DNA of 35,276 nucleotides, taken from assembly GCA_937139335.1 (NCBI GenBank), contig CAKZPN010000003.1, forward strand, positions 1 to 35,276. The letters are read 5' to 3'. The position numbers and the translations under genes were made by a program. Under the pieces are notes generated by a model that saw only the letters and a list, made by a program, of their open reading frames with translations, was not told the DNA's origin and ran no database searches. This document shows, piece after piece, positions 25,305 to 33,221 of this stretch (position 1 is its first letter; the number at the start of each line of letters is the position of its first letter). Source of the DNA: an uncultured Roseicyclus sp. (lineage in GTDB: Bacteria > Pseudomonadota > Alphaproteobacteria > Rhodobacterales > Rhodobacteraceae).

Positions 25305-26360
25305 ATGGCCGAGGCAGACGTGCAGACCCGCAATCAGGACAAACCCACCGCGGCAGAGATTCGCGCCGCGCTGGGCGAGAACTCCGGGCTGCGCGCCCGC
25401 GATTTCGCAACGAAGCTCGGCATCACCGAGGCCGACGTGGTTGCGGCGCAGGTCGGTCATGGCATCACCCGCATCTCGGCCAGGCCCGACGAGTTGATGC
25501 CCGCAGTCTGCACCTTCGGCGACGTCATGGCGCTGACCCGCAACGACTCGGTCGTGCACGAGCGGACCGGCACCTATCTCGACTGGCACCCCGGCGACCA
25601 CGCCGCGATGGTGCTTGGCCCCGAGATCGACCTGCGGATCTTCCCGTCGCACTGGGTCCATGGCTTCGCGGTGCGGAACGACAGCGGCAAGGGTCCGTCG
25701 CGCAGCCTGCAGGTCTATGACGCGACCGGCGAGGCCGTTCACAAGATCTACCCACGCGACGGCACCGACCTTGAAGCCTGGGACCGCGCGGTGGAGGCTC
25801 TGGCGACCGGCGACACCTCCGACACGCTCGCGCTCGATCCACCCCGCGCGCCCGAAGCCGCGATTGTCCGTGCCGACAAGGCGGAGGAGCTGCGCGCGGC
25901 CTGGTCCAAGATGACCGACACGCACCAGTTCTTGCGGCTGGTCTCGAAAATGAAGATGAACCGGCTCGGCGCCTATCGCACCGCCGGCGCGCCCCATGCC
26001 GTGCCGCTGAAGCCCGAGGCGCTGAATGCGGCGCTCCTCGCCTGCGCCGCCGACGCGGTGCCGCTGATGATCTTCGTCGGCAACAAGGGTTGCATCCAGA
26101 TCCACTCCGGCCTCATCGAGACGCTGAAGGACATGGGGCCGTGGCAAAACGTGCTCGACCCGCGGTTCAACCTGCACCTGCGGCTCGACCACGTCGCCGA
26201 GGTCTGGCTGGTCGAGAAACCTACGCGGCGCGGCCCGGCGCTCAGCATCGAGGCCTTCACCGCAGATAGCAGCCTGATCCTGCAGATGTTCGGCTACCGC
26301 AAGGAAGGCCAGGAAGACGCGGAGGCCTTTGCCCGCATGACCGAGACCCTGCCGCGCTAG
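25305..26360 (+). CDS. hmuS: Haemin-degrading/haem-trafficking protein HmuS
   Basis: This 351-residue cytoplasmic protein has the two-repeat HemS/HmuS fold. The N-terminal half has RARDFATKLGITEADVVAAQ and RNDSVVHERTGTYLDWH. The C-terminal half has WSKMTDTHQFLRLVSKMKMN, FVGNKGCIQIHSGLIE and DPRFNLHLRLDHVAEVWLVEKP. HmuS binds haem after import and degrades it or hands it on. The ATG at 25305 has AGGTGAG four nt upstream. It is divergent from the exbB operon across 180 bp with shared regulatory sites, so both should respond to iron together. Confidence 0.92.
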   Translation: MAEADVQTRNQDKPTAAEIRAALGENSGLRARDFATKLGITEADVVAAQVGHGITRISARPDELMPAVCTFGDVMALTRNDSVVHERTGTYLDWHPGDHAAMVLGPEIDLRIFPSHWVHGFAVRNDSGKGPSRSLQVYDATGEAVHKIYPRDGTDLEAWDRAVEALATGDTSDTLALDPPRAPEAAIVRADKAEELRAAWSKMTDTHQFLRLVSKMKMNRLGAYRTAGAPHAVPLKPEALNAALLACAADAVPLMIFVGNKGCIQIHSGLIETLKDMGPWQNVLDPRFNLHLRLDHVAEVWLVEKPTRRGPALSIEAFTADSSLILQMFGYRKEGQEDAEAFARMTETLPR

Positions 26361-26438
26361 GCCCCCGCGCCCGCGCAGACCGTCCCCTCGCCTGCCCTTC
26401 CGCCGTGCAGCCGGTGAAGGGCGTGCTATATCAGGGAC

Positions 26439-28952
26439 ATGGATATCGTCGTCATCACGACCGTCATCGCCTCGCTGTTCCTCGTGATCGGCGCGGCGGA
26501 GCCGTTGGCGGGGCGACTCGGCCTGCCCAACAGCGTGATCCTCGCGATCCTGGGGCTTCTGATCGGCGTCGGCGCGATCTTTTTTTTGCGCACGGAGCTG
26601 ACGGACGTGCTAAACCCGGTGGCCGAGGCGATCCTCGGGCTGCCGATCCGGTCAAACGTATTCCTCTACGTGTTCCTGCCGACGCTGCTGTTCCAGGCGA
26701 CGCTGGGCATGAACCTGCGCCGGATGCTGGACGACTGGGTGCCGATCCTCGTGCTGGCGGTGGTCGCGGTGGTGGTGGCGACGCTGGGCGTCGGCTACGC
26801 ACTGTCCTGGGCCAGTGCCCTGCCTCTCGCCGCCTGCCTGCTGATCGGCGCGATCGTGTCCACCACCGACCCTTCGGCGGTGGTGTCGATCTTCCGCTCG
26901 ATCTCCGCCCCCAGGCGGCTGGCGCGGATCATCGAGGGCGAGAGCCTGCTGAACGACGCGGCGGCCATCGCGCTCTTCGGGTTGTTCATGGGCTTTGTCA
27001 TGCTGGGCGTGCCGGACCCAAGCCTCGGCTCGGCGCTGGCGCGGTTCCCCATGCTCATCGCGGGCGGTGCGTTGGCCGGCTGGCTCGCCGCCCGGCTGGC
27101 GGTCTGGGTGATGGCGCGCTTTGCCAGGCACGAGCGGGCGCAGATCTCCATCTCGGTCGCGCTGCCCTACCTCGCCTATATCGGGGCCGAGCAAAGCATC
27201 GGCGCGTCCGGCGTCATCGCCGTCGTGGCCGCCGGACTGACGCTGAACCTGACCGGGCCGGGGCGCCTGCCGCCGCAGGCCTGGGTCAATCTGCGCGAGG
27301 TCTGGGACCTGCTGGCGCATTGGGCCGGGGCGCTGATCTTCATCCTCGCCGCCCTGCTGATCCCCCGGCTGCTGGAGGAAGTGCGGTTGGGCGACGTCCT
27401 ACTGATCGGGGTCGTCATCCTGGCCGCTATCGCGGCGCGGCTGGTGATCTTGTTCGGGCTCCTGCCGCTGCTGACCCTCCTGCGCATCTCACCCGCGGTC
27501 GAACGGCCGTACCGGGTCGCGATCCTCTGGGGCGGGCTGCGCGGCGCGGTGACGCTGGCGCTGGCGCTGGCCGTGACCGAAAGCTTTCGCGTCCCGGTGG
27601 AGGTGAAGCGCGTGGTCGGCATCCTCGCCACCGGCTTCACGCTCTTCACGCTCATCGTGCAGGGCACGACGCTGCGCTGGGTGATCCGCAAGTTGGGGCT
27701 CGACCGGCTCTCGCCGATCGACGAGGCGCTGTCGCGGCAGGTCGTCGCCGTCGCGCTGCAAACCGTGCGCGAGGATGTGGCGAAGACGACGGAAAACTAC
27801 GACCTGCCGCGCGACATCGTGCGCTCCGAGGCCAAGCGCTTTGGTGAGCGGCTGGAGGGTGCCGTGAAATCGGCCGAGGACAGCGCCGATATCCTCGACC
27901 GTGACCGGATCACGCTGGGCCTGATCGCGCTGGCAGGGCAGGAGCGCGAGACGATCCTGTCGCGGGTCCGCGATCGGACGATTTCCGCGCGGATGGCCGA
28001 ACAGGTGCTCTCGGACGCCGACCGGTTGATCGAGGGCGCGCGCACCGGCGGACGCAGCGGCTACCAGCGCGCCGCGCGGCGCAGTGTCGCCTATGGCCGC
28101 GGCTTCCGCGCCGCGGGCCTGTTGCACAGCCGGTTGCGCCTGCCCGCGCCGCTGGCCCGGATGACGGCGGACCGGTTCGAGCTGCTGCTGTCGCACCGCC
28201 TCATCCTGCGCGATCTCGACGGGTTCATCGACGGCCGCATCCGCCGCATCCATGGCCGCCGCGTCGCCGACCTGCTGCAGGAGCTGCTGACGCGCCGGGT
28301 GGAATCAGTTGAAACCGCGCTCGACGGGTTGCGGCTGCAGTATCCGGGCTACGCGGAAGAGCTGGAACGCCGCTTCATCCGCCGCACCGCGCTGCGCCTC
28401 GAGGAACGCGAGTATGTCGCGATGCGCGAGGACGGGTTGATCGGGTCCGAGGTCTTCACTTCGCTCATGCAGGATCTCGCCGCCCGGCGCGCCGCGGCGG
28501 AGGATCGCCCGCATCTCGACATCGCGCTGGAACGGGCGGAGCTTGTGCGACAGTTCCCGCTCTTCACCGATTTCGACGGTGCCGCGCTCAGACGCCTCGG
28601 GCGCGCGCTGCAGACGCGCTACGCCAACGCGGGCGATGTCATCATCCGCAAGGACAGCGCCGCGAAAAGCGTGTTCTTCATCGCCTCGGGCGCGGTGGAG
28701 CTGGAAACCGCGGGCCAGACCTGGCGGCTGGGGCGCGGCGAGATGTTCGGGCAGATGGCGATCCTGATGAACAAGGCGCGCCGCGCCGAGGTGCGCGCGA
28801 TCGCGCCCTCGACTCTGCTGGTGCTGGATGAGGATCGGTTCCGCCGCCTGCTGTCGCGCAGCGAGGCCCTTCAAGTCGCCGTGTTCACTAGTGCCGAAAA
28901 GCGCGGCGTCGATCCCGAAACCTTGCTGGCGGATCTGAAACGCCCGTCGTGA
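26439..28952 (+). CDS. CPA1 family cation/proton antiporter with cyclic nucleotide-binding domain
   Basis: This 837-residue inner-membrane protein has, in residues about 1-420, some twelve helices of a NhaP/CPA1 antiporter. STTDPSAVVSIF (about residue 145) and EGESLLNDAAAIALF (about 170) hold the ion-binding Asp of the ND motif. A cytoplasmic helical stretch (about 430-700) follows, and near 715-815 a cyclic nucleotide-binding (Crp-like) domain: LFTDFDGAALRRLGRAL, GDVIIRKDSAAKSVFFIASG, GEMFGQMAILMNKARRAEV. The arrangement is like plant SOS1. Na+/H+ exchange is expected; the CNBD-like domain may gate it, although real nucleotide binding is unproven. The plus-strand ATG has CAGGGA just upstream. 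The gene is unrelated to its haem neighbours. Confidence 0.88.
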   Translation: MDIVVITTVIASLFLVIGAAEPLAGRLGLPNSVILAILGLLIGVGAIFFLRTELTDVLNPVAEAILGLPIRSNVFLYVFLPTLLFQATLGMNLRRMLDDWVPILVLAVVAVVVATLGVGYALSWASALPLAACLLIGAIVSTTDPSAVVSIFRSISAPRRLARIIEGESLLNDAAAIALFGLFMGFVMLGVPDPSLGSALARFPMLIAGGALAGWLAARLAVWVMARFARHERAQISISVALPYLAYIGAEQSIGASGVIAVVAAGLTLNLTGPGRLPPQAWVNLREVWDLLAHWAGALIFILAALLIPRLLEEVRLGDVLLIGVVILAAIAARLVILFGLLPLLTLLRISPAVERPYRVAILWGGLRGAVTLALALAVTESFRVPVEVKRVVGILATGFTLFTLIVQGTTLRWVIRKLGLDRLSPIDEALSRQVVAVALQTVREDVAKTTENYDLPRDIVRSEAKRFGERLEGAVKSAEDSADILDRDRITLGLIALAGQERETILSRVRDRTISARMAEQVLSDADRLIEGARTGGRSGYQRAARRSVAYGRGFRAAGLLHSRLRLPAPLARMTADRFELLLSHRLILRDLDGFIDGRIRRIHGRRVADLLQELLTRRVESVETALDGLRLQYPGYAEELERRFIRRTALRLEEREYVAMREDGLIGSEVFTSLMQDLAARRAAAEDRPHLDIALERAELVRQFPLFTDFDGAALRRLGRALQTRYANAGDVIIRKDSAAKSVFFIASGAVELETAGQTWRLGRGEMFGQMAILMNKARRAEVRAIAPSTLLVLDEDRFRRLLSRSEALQVAVFTSAEKRGVDPETLLADLKRPS

Positions 28953-28958
28953 GGGCGG

Positions 28959-29405
28959 TTACGCAGGATGCCGACGCCGGCGGGCGGTCATCCGCAAGCC
29001 GTCGCGCATGTTGAGCGACAGGAGGGCGAGGTTGACCGCGCCGGCGACCAGTTCGATCGCCTGCACGGTGTAGGATGCCGCATCGAAGCTGCCGGCCTGC
29101 GCCTTGCTTGCGAGGAAGAAAGCCGCGGGCATGAGCACGAGCAATCCGTTCGCCGCGATGATCGGCATGCGCCTGAGCTTGGCGCTGATGACACCCCCGC
29201 GCCGCCCGCGCGCCAGCCGCAGACCCGACGCGCCGGTCAGGGCGAGGGCTGGCACCAGCAGGATGAAACCATAGGGGATCGCGGTCTTCACCGCGGTGAT
29301 CGCCGTCGCGTCGAGGACGAGTTCGGACAGGACGGTTGAACACCAGAACAGCGCGATCGTCGCGAGGGCAATGGCGCCGCTGGCCTTGTGAAGGATGGAG
29401 GGCAT
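28959..29405 (-). CDS. Small four-helix membrane protein, unknown function
   Basis: This 148-residue protein has about four hydrophobic helices (GAIALATIALFWCSTVLSELV, IPYGFILLVPALALTG, IIAANGLLVLMPAAFFLAS, AIELVAGAVNLALLSLNM) and a basic C-terminus. I did not recognise the family. The ATG at 29405 has GGGAG about 7 nt upstream; in-frame upstream codons give no family-like extension. It converges on the antiporter gene (6 bp between stops) and is divergent from a MarR regulator with a shared operator, so it is probably the regulator's target. Confidence 0.65.
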   Translation of the reverse strand: MPSILHKASGAIALATIALFWCSTVLSELVLDATAITAVKTAIPYGFILLVPALALTGASGLRLARGRRGGVISAKLRRMPIIAANGLLVLMPAAFFLASKAQAGSFDAASYTVQAIELVAGAVNLALLSLNMRDGLRMTARRRRHPA

Positions 29406-29431
29406 GGCTGACTCCCTGTCAAAATACATCG

Positions 29432-29474
29432 TATGCTATTCTTTATTGCACAGCATGCTATGTAATGCAATACA
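29432..29474. promoter_or_regulatory. Putative MarR operator and divergent promoter
   Basis: The AT-rich gap between the membrane gene and the marR gene holds ATGCTAT twice (29433-29439 and 29455-29461), 22 bp apart, which is two helix turns. The second copy is within the palindrome AGCATGCT (29452-29459). A plus-strand promoter could be TTGCAC (29446-29451), 17 nt, AATACA (29469-29474), which a bound MarR dimer would block. That promoter would place the mRNA start at or next to the marR ATG. Confidence 0.5.
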
Positions 29475-29480
29475 CCTCTC

Positions 29481-29951
29481 ATGACCTTCGACCACGACAG
29501 TTCCGCCGGATACATCGTCAACAAGGCCGCCCGGCTTTTCGCCCGCGAGCTCGAGGCCGGTATCCGTCCGCTCGGCATCGGCCTCGGCGTGTTCCCGGCG
29601 CTGCTCCTGCTGTGGCAGAAGGACGGGCAGACCCAGCGCGACCTGGTGGAGCGGCTGGCGGTCGAACAGCCGACAATGGCGGCGACGCTCGCGCGGATGG
29701 AGCGTGACGGGCTGATCACCCGGCGCCGCGACGACGCGGATGCCCGGGTTCAGCGCATCCACCTCACCGCCCGGGCGCGGGCGTTGGAGAAGGCGGCGAC
29801 GGCCGCGGCCGCGCGGGTGAATGACGCGGCGCTGGCGGCGCTGGACGGGGCGGAGCGCGCGATGCTGCTGGCCCTGCTGTGGCGGGTGATCGGCGCGCTG
29901 GACACGACCGCGCCGCCCGACGCCGCGACGGCGGGGCACAGCGGGCCCTGA
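29481..29951 (+). CDS. MarR family transcriptional regulator
   Basis: This 156-residue winged-helix protein has the recognition region TQRDLVERLAVEQPTMAATLARME (about 51-75) and the wing DGLITRRRDDADARVQRIHLT, typical of MarR. The helical ends would form the dimer. It is divergent from the small membrane protein, with a repeat-containing gap between them. No Shine-Dalgarno precedes the ATG, which fits leaderless translation if the promoter proposed here is right. The inducer is unknown. Confidence 0.87.
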   Translation: MTFDHDSSAGYIVNKAARLFARELEAGIRPLGIGLGVFPALLLLWQKDGQTQRDLVERLAVEQPTMAATLARMERDGLITRRRDDADARVQRIHLTARARALEKAATAAAARVNDAALAALDGAERAMLLALLWRVIGALDTTAPPDAATAGHSGP

Positions 29952-30086
29952 CCGGAAGGCTTTGCCTAACCCGCCAAGCGGGCGTAAAGGCTGCCGCGAA
30001 GGAGCGCGGATGCGAGAGCCTGCCCGCATATCATGGCCCCATGGGTCCACGCGATGCGACGCCGTCACGGCGGCGAGAGCCGATCC

Positions 30087-31124
30087 ATGACCGCCACGCT
30101 GACCGCCCTTGGCTGGACCGCCGATTTCCTGCGCCAGCTCGACGCTGACGAGATCGCCACCGCCACGCCCTGCCGCATCTCGGCCGTGCATCGCAGCCGC
30201 GTCGACGCGCTTGGCGCCGAGGGCACGGTTTCCCTGATCCCGCCGCCCGGCCTCTCGACCGGCGACATCGCCGTGGGCGACTGGGCGCTCTCCGACGGCC
30301 CGCGTCTCCTGCGCCTGCTCGACCGCCGCACCTGCCTGGTCCGGCGGGCCGCGGGCACCGCCGAAAAGCAGCAACTGATCGCGGCCAATGTCGACACGCT
30401 CTTCGTCGTCACCTCCTGCAACGCCGATTTCAACCCGGCGCGGCTGGAACGCTACCTTGCGCTCGCCATGGGCGCCGGGGTGGTGCCGGTGATCGTCCTG
30501 ACCAAGACCGACCTCTGCGACGACCCCGACGACTGGCGCGCGCAGGCCGAGGCGGTGGATCGTCGCGTGGCCGTGGTGATGCTGAACGCACGGGCGGACA
30601 ACGTGGCGGAAACGCTCGCCGACTGGTGCCGTCCGGGGCAGACGGTGGCGCTCGTCGGGTCCTCCGGCGTGGGCAAGACGACGTTGGCCAACACGCTGGT
30701 CGGCGCCGCGTTCGACACCGCCCCGATCCGCGAGGATGACGCTAAGGGGCGGCACACCACGACCGGGCGTCATCTGCTGCCCATCGCGGGTGGCGGATGG
30801 CTCATCGACACGCCCGGCATGCGCGAATTGCGCCTCACCGACGCGGAGCAAGGCATCGCCGCTATCTTCGACGATCTCGACGCGCTGGCGCAGACCTGCC
30901 GCTTCGGCGACTGCTCGCACCAGGTGGAGCCCGGCTGCGCGATCCGCGCGGCGGTGGCGGCGGGCGAGATCGACCCCGACCGCGTCCTGCGCTGGGAAAA
31001 ACTGCGGCGCGAGGAACAGATCAGCGCCGAGACGCGGGCCGAAAGCCACAGCCGCGACCGTGCCTTCGGCAAGAAGGTCCGCGCGGTGCTGCGTGACAAG
31101 GCGAAGCGGCGGGACGAAGGGTAA
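30087..31124 (+). CDS. rsgA: Ribosome small subunit-dependent GTPase A
   Basis: This 345-residue circularly permuted GTPase has an N-terminal OB fold (about 25-95). G4 comes first (TKTD, 139-142), then G1 (GSSGVGKT, 191-198), G2 (TTT, 224-226) and G3 (DTPG, 241-244). The C-terminal zinc site is Cys271, Cys276, His278, Cys284 ([14 protein letters not shown]). A basic tail follows. RsgA helps late 30S maturation and decoding-site checks. The ATG at 30087 has GAGAG upstream. An in-frame ATG at 30033 would add 18 residues not like the family. Confidence 0.92.
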   Translation: MTATLTALGWTADFLRQLDADEIATATPCRISAVHRSRVDALGAEGTVSLIPPPGLSTGDIAVGDWALSDGPRLLRLLDRRTCLVRRAAGTAEKQQLIAANVDTLFVVTSCNADFNPARLERYLALAMGAGVVPVIVLTKTDLCDDPDDWRAQAEAVDRRVAVVMLNARADNVAETLADWCRPGQTVALVGSSGVGKTTLANTLVGAAFDTAPIREDDAKGRHTTTGRHLLPIAGGGWLIDTPGMRELRLTDAEQGIAAIFDDLDALAQTCRFGDCSHQVEPGCAIRAAVAAGEIDPDRVLRWEKLRREEQISAETRAESHSRDRAFGKKVRAVLRDKAKRRDEG

Positions 31125-31150
31125 GCGGGGAAATCGCGCGTGGTTTGACG

Positions 31151-31421
31151 AAGATCAATCACGCCGGCCCGCCCACCCTGCGAAATGTCGCCGTCACTGG
31201 GCCTTACATGCACAACGGCGTTTTCGCCGACCTGCGCACCGTCGTGCTGTTCTACAACAGCTACAACACCCGTTCCGGGCGCGGTTGATCAATCCGGAAC
31301 CGGTATGCCCTTCGGCCCGCCGCCTGTGCCCGAGACGGTGTCGCGCGCGGAGCTGAAGGAGGGTCCGGCGCTCGAGGATCAGCGGATCGACGAGCGCTAC
31401 GAATATCTTCTGGAAGAGTGA
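31151..31421 (+). pseudogene. Remnant of a MauG/cytochrome c peroxidase-like di-haem gene
   Basis: Three frames in turn give one continuous MauG-like C-terminal text. From 31151 it reads [19 protein letters not shown], then [18 protein letters not shown] and a stop. From 31285, one frame over, it reads LINPE. From 31299, another frame over, it reads TGMPFGPPPVPETVSR, then ALEDQRID. It then joins RYEYLLEE, lacking the usual DxVAFLxTLTD in between. This means two single-base losses plus an internal deletion. Only about 90 of the several hundred residues of such enzymes remain, and no haem site is left. The original gene would have been a periplasmic di-haem peroxidase. The rest of 31125-31434 holds nothing else recognised. 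Confidence 0.8.
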
Positions 31422-31434
31422 TGCAAGGCTGGGT

Positions 31435-31689
31435 TCAGGCCCGTTTCACCAGCCGGATCAGGAACAGCAAGATCACCGCACCGATGGTGGCGTGGATGAT
31501 CGCGCCGATGATCCCGGTGCCGATGGTCAACCCGAGTTGCGGGAAGATGAGACCGGCCAGGAACGCGCCGACGATGCCGACGACGATGTTGCCGAGCAGC
31601 CCGTAGCCGAAGCCCTTCACGATCAGGCCGGCGAGCCAGCCGGCGATCGCGCCGACGATGAGGATGACGAGCAGACTTTCGAGGGCCAT
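31435..31689 (-). CDS. GlsB/YeaQ/YmgE family stress membrane protein
   Basis: This 84-residue protein is almost all membrane helix. The family pattern is GAIAGWLAGLIVKGFGYGLLGNIVVGIVGAF, here interrupted as GAIAGWLAGLIVKG and YGLLGNIVVGIVGAFLAG, ending in a basic KRA. These 'transglycosylase-associated' proteins are small, stress-induced inner-membrane proteins of unclear function. AAGGA lies about 9 nt before the ATG. It stands next to a PRC-barrel gene and a DUF421 gene with stress-type promoters, but no GGAAC...CGTT site was found for this gene. Confidence 0.85.
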   Translation of the reverse strand: MALESLLVILIVGAIAGWLAGLIVKGFGYGLLGNIVVGIVGAFLAGLIFPQLGLTIGTGIIGAIIHATIGAVILLFLIRLVKRA

Positions 31690-31821
31690 TTCGGGGATTC
31701 CTTTTATCGTGAGGGCGGCACGCCGCGTTGCGAAAACCGTAGGAGGTTAACGGACGAGTGGCAACGGCGCTATGCAACTCGAAGTTGTGGGGGGTGCCCC
31801 GGGGCCGGTGACCCGCGCAAG

Positions 31822-31850
31822 AAAAAGGCCGCGCAGGATCCTGCGCGGCC
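31822..31850 (-). terminator. Intrinsic terminator of the PRC-barrel gene
   Basis: GGCCGCGCAGGATCCTGCGCGGCC (written in parts: GGCCGCGCAGGA at 31827-31838 and TCCTGCGCGGCC at 31839-31850) is a perfect 24-bp palindrome. On the minus strand it lies 16 bp after the PRC-barrel stop and is followed by five T (31822-31826). It fits an intrinsic terminator. Confidence 0.8.
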
Positions 31851-31866
31851 TCGGTCGTCGGGGCGA

Positions 31867-32223
31867 TCAGCCGGTGTAATGCGGCATCGCCTTCAGCTTT
31901 TCCTTGGTGGTGTCGAGGTGAACGCGCACGTCCACGCCATTGGTCGCCCTGAGCACGTGAAGCTCGTGGAACGGCAGCAGGACGGAATGCGCCCCGATGC
32001 CGAGGAACCCGCCGACGTCGACCACGGCATGGGTGATCTTTCCATCGGTGCCCACCTGCAGGGACTGGACCGAGCCGATGGTCTCGTCGTCGCGGCCGTA
32101 GACGGTGGCGTTCTCGACATCGGCGGTCGTCAACTCGTGATGCTCTGCACGGTCATAGCCTTCACGCGCGAAGGCGTAGGCGCCGCCAGCAGCAACACCG
32201 GGGGTATAGGCTGGATTGGTCAT
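31867..32223 (-). CDS. PRC-barrel domain protein
   Basis: This 118-residue soluble protein has the PRC-barrel fold over about residues 35-105 (VYGRDDETIGSVQSLQVGTDG, then THAVVDVGGFLGIGAHSVLLPF). Such small PRC-barrel proteins are common in alphaproteobacteria and often stress-induced; function unknown. AAGGAG lies 7 nt before the ATG. An EcfG-type promoter is found about 60-85 bp upstream and an intrinsic terminator follows, so it is a one-gene transcript of the general stress response. Confidence 0.85.
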   Translation of the reverse strand: MTNPAYTPGVAAGGAYAFAREGYDRAEHHELTTADVENATVYGRDDETIGSVQSLQVGTDGKITHAVVDVGGFLGIGAHSVLLPFHELHVLRATNGVDVRVHLDTTKEKLKAMPHYTG

Positions 32224-32283
32224 GGAATGCTCCTTGATCCCGAGATGGGAAGGCTTGGCTGCAGGCCTTTCCTGCTCAGTATC

Positions 32284-32308
32284 AACGTCGCCCGCAGGCT
32301 TCCGTTCC
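32284..32308 (-). promoter_or_regulatory. EcfG-type promoter of the PRC-barrel gene
   Basis: On the minus strand GGAAC (plus GTTCC 32304-32308), 16 nt, CGTT (plus AACG 32284-32287). This matches the alphaproteobacterial general stress sigma factor EcfG consensus GGAAC-N16/17-CGTT exactly. It would give a leader of about 50 nt before the ATG at 32223. Confidence 0.8.
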
Positions 32309-32344
32309 GGTGCGCCGGGGTGGCAGGCGGCTTTCCGCGAGACC

Positions 32345-32818
32345 TCACGGAACGACCGTGATCGAGCCGTCGGTTTCCAGCACGACGGAGCGGATGTCGC
32401 CCACGTCGCGCTTTCCGCTCGCCCGCAACGCCGCGTCGATCTCGGCCCGCGTCACGCGTTGCTGGCGCAAGGCGTCATCAAGATAGCGGCCGTCATGCAC
32501 CAGGAGCGTCGGCTCTGACTTCACGAGGGTCTGGAACCGCCCGGACCTGACCGACAACCAGGTGATGGCGAACTGAAGATAGACCAGCAGCGCCAGCGCC
32601 ACGACGCCCTCGAGCAGCGGCACGCTGTCGTTCAGCAGCACCGTCGCGAGGGTGGAGCCCAGCGCGACCGTCACCACGAGGTCGAAGGCATTCATCTTGC
32701 TCAGCGTCCGCTTGCCCGACACGCGCAGCATGAAGATCAAGATGACATAGGCCGATGCGCCGACCACGATCACCCGGAACAATCCGGACCAGCTGTCGAA
32801 GAAAATGGGGTCGGTCAT
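32345..32818 (-). CDS. DUF421 (YetF-like) membrane protein
   Basis: This 157-residue protein has three N-terminal helices (LFRVIVVGASAYVILIFML, DLVVTVALGSTLATVLL, GVVALALLVYLQFAITWLS) with the DUF421 signature RVSGKRTLSKMNAFDLV. A small soluble domain follows (EPTLLVHDGRYLDDALRQQRVTRAEI, seen in parts). The family is linked to spore or stress biology in Firmicutes, with unclear function here. The ATG at 32818 fits the family start. An EcfG-type promoter lies 30-54 bp upstream. Confidence 0.87.
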   Translation of the reverse strand: MTDPIFFDSWSGLFRVIVVGASAYVILIFMLRVSGKRTLSKMNAFDLVVTVALGSTLATVLLNDSVPLLEGVVALALLVYLQFAITWLSVRSGRFQTLVKSEPTLLVHDGRYLDDALRQQRVTRAEIDAALRASGKRDVGDIRSVVLETDGSITVVP

Positions 32819-32847
32819 GGCCTGTCCAGAATGGCGTCTTCTCGCCC

Positions 32848-32872
32848 AACGCCCCTTGCCGGCATCCGTTCC
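32848..32872 (-). promoter_or_regulatory. EcfG-type promoter of the DUF421 gene
   Basis: On the minus strand GGAAC (plus GTTCC 32868-32872), 16 nt, CGTT (plus AACG 32848-32851). It is an exact match to GGAAC-N16/17-CGTT, with the start codon about 25 nt after the expected transcript start. Confidence 0.8.
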
Positions 32873-32883
32873 GCCGCGAAACG

Positions 32884-32909
32884 GGAACGGATCAGGCGGA
32901 GCAGGCGTT
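32884..32909 (+). promoter_or_regulatory. EcfG-type promoter facing rightwards
   Basis: GGAAC (32884-32888), 17 nt, CGTT (32906-32909) on the plus strand is a second exact match, 12 bp from the DUF421 promoter and divergent from it. Its target would be the small frame starting at 33026 or an unseen short RNA. Confidence 0.65.
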
Positions 32910-33025
32910 GTGCTGACAGATTTTCGCCCGCCACCGGTGCCGGATGTAGCCCCGACACCGCCGGGCCAACCTGGCGCCGCCGATGTCGCGTCATCATGGC
33001 CGCGCCCATCACCGGGAGACCTGCC

Positions 33026-33221
33026 ATGCTCGACCTGTCGGCAACCGTCCTCGCCCTCTTGATCTTCGGCGGCCTCATCGCACTCGCGGTGCCGAGGAGA
33101 TCCGGGCGCGAGCTGACGAGATCGCTGCAACCCGCCCGCAGCCGCGACCGCGCAGACCTGCCGCCGCGACCACTGCCCTCACGCGGGCAGTCCGGTCTCG
33201 CCCGTCGTCAGAGCGAATCTA
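33026..33221 (+). other. Possible small membrane-protein gene start behind an EcfG promoter
   Basis: An ATG at 33026 has GGGAG 7 nt upstream and begins with a clear membrane helix (LSATVLALLIFGGLIALAVP), then RRSGRELTRSL. Past that the frame runs on as Arg/Pro-rich text to 33700, antisense to the pyruvate kinase-like gene, and looks non-coding. The start may belong to a short real gene broken by a frameshift or truncation near 33120-33170; I give the end as the last base before the convergent gene. The rest of the 32819-33221 gap holds the two EcfG promoters and a 7-bp hairpin at 33172-33191. Confidence 0.35.
33172..33191 (-). terminator. Possible terminator hairpin after the pyruvate kinase-like gene
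   Basis: ACTGCCC (33172-33178) and GGGCAGT (33185-33191) form a 7-bp stem with a 6-nt loop, 31 bp after the minus-strand stop at 33222. No T-run follows. Confidence 0.35.

Noticed and set aside
26405..27847. A 480-residue plus-strand frame overlapping the antiporter in another frame
   Set aside because: Arg/Gly/Pro-rich shadow; the antiporter frame has helices and ion-binding motifs.
31185..31421. An apparently intact 78-residue gene starting at 31185
   Set aside because: Its first part is out of frame with the MauG-like text of the other frame; only from 31299 is it family-like. It is a piece of the pseudogene.
31690..31866. An EcfG promoter for the GlsB-type gene
   Set aside because: No GGAAC is present on the minus strand in this gap, so the stress promoter call is limited to the PRC-barrel and DUF421 genes and the plus-strand site.
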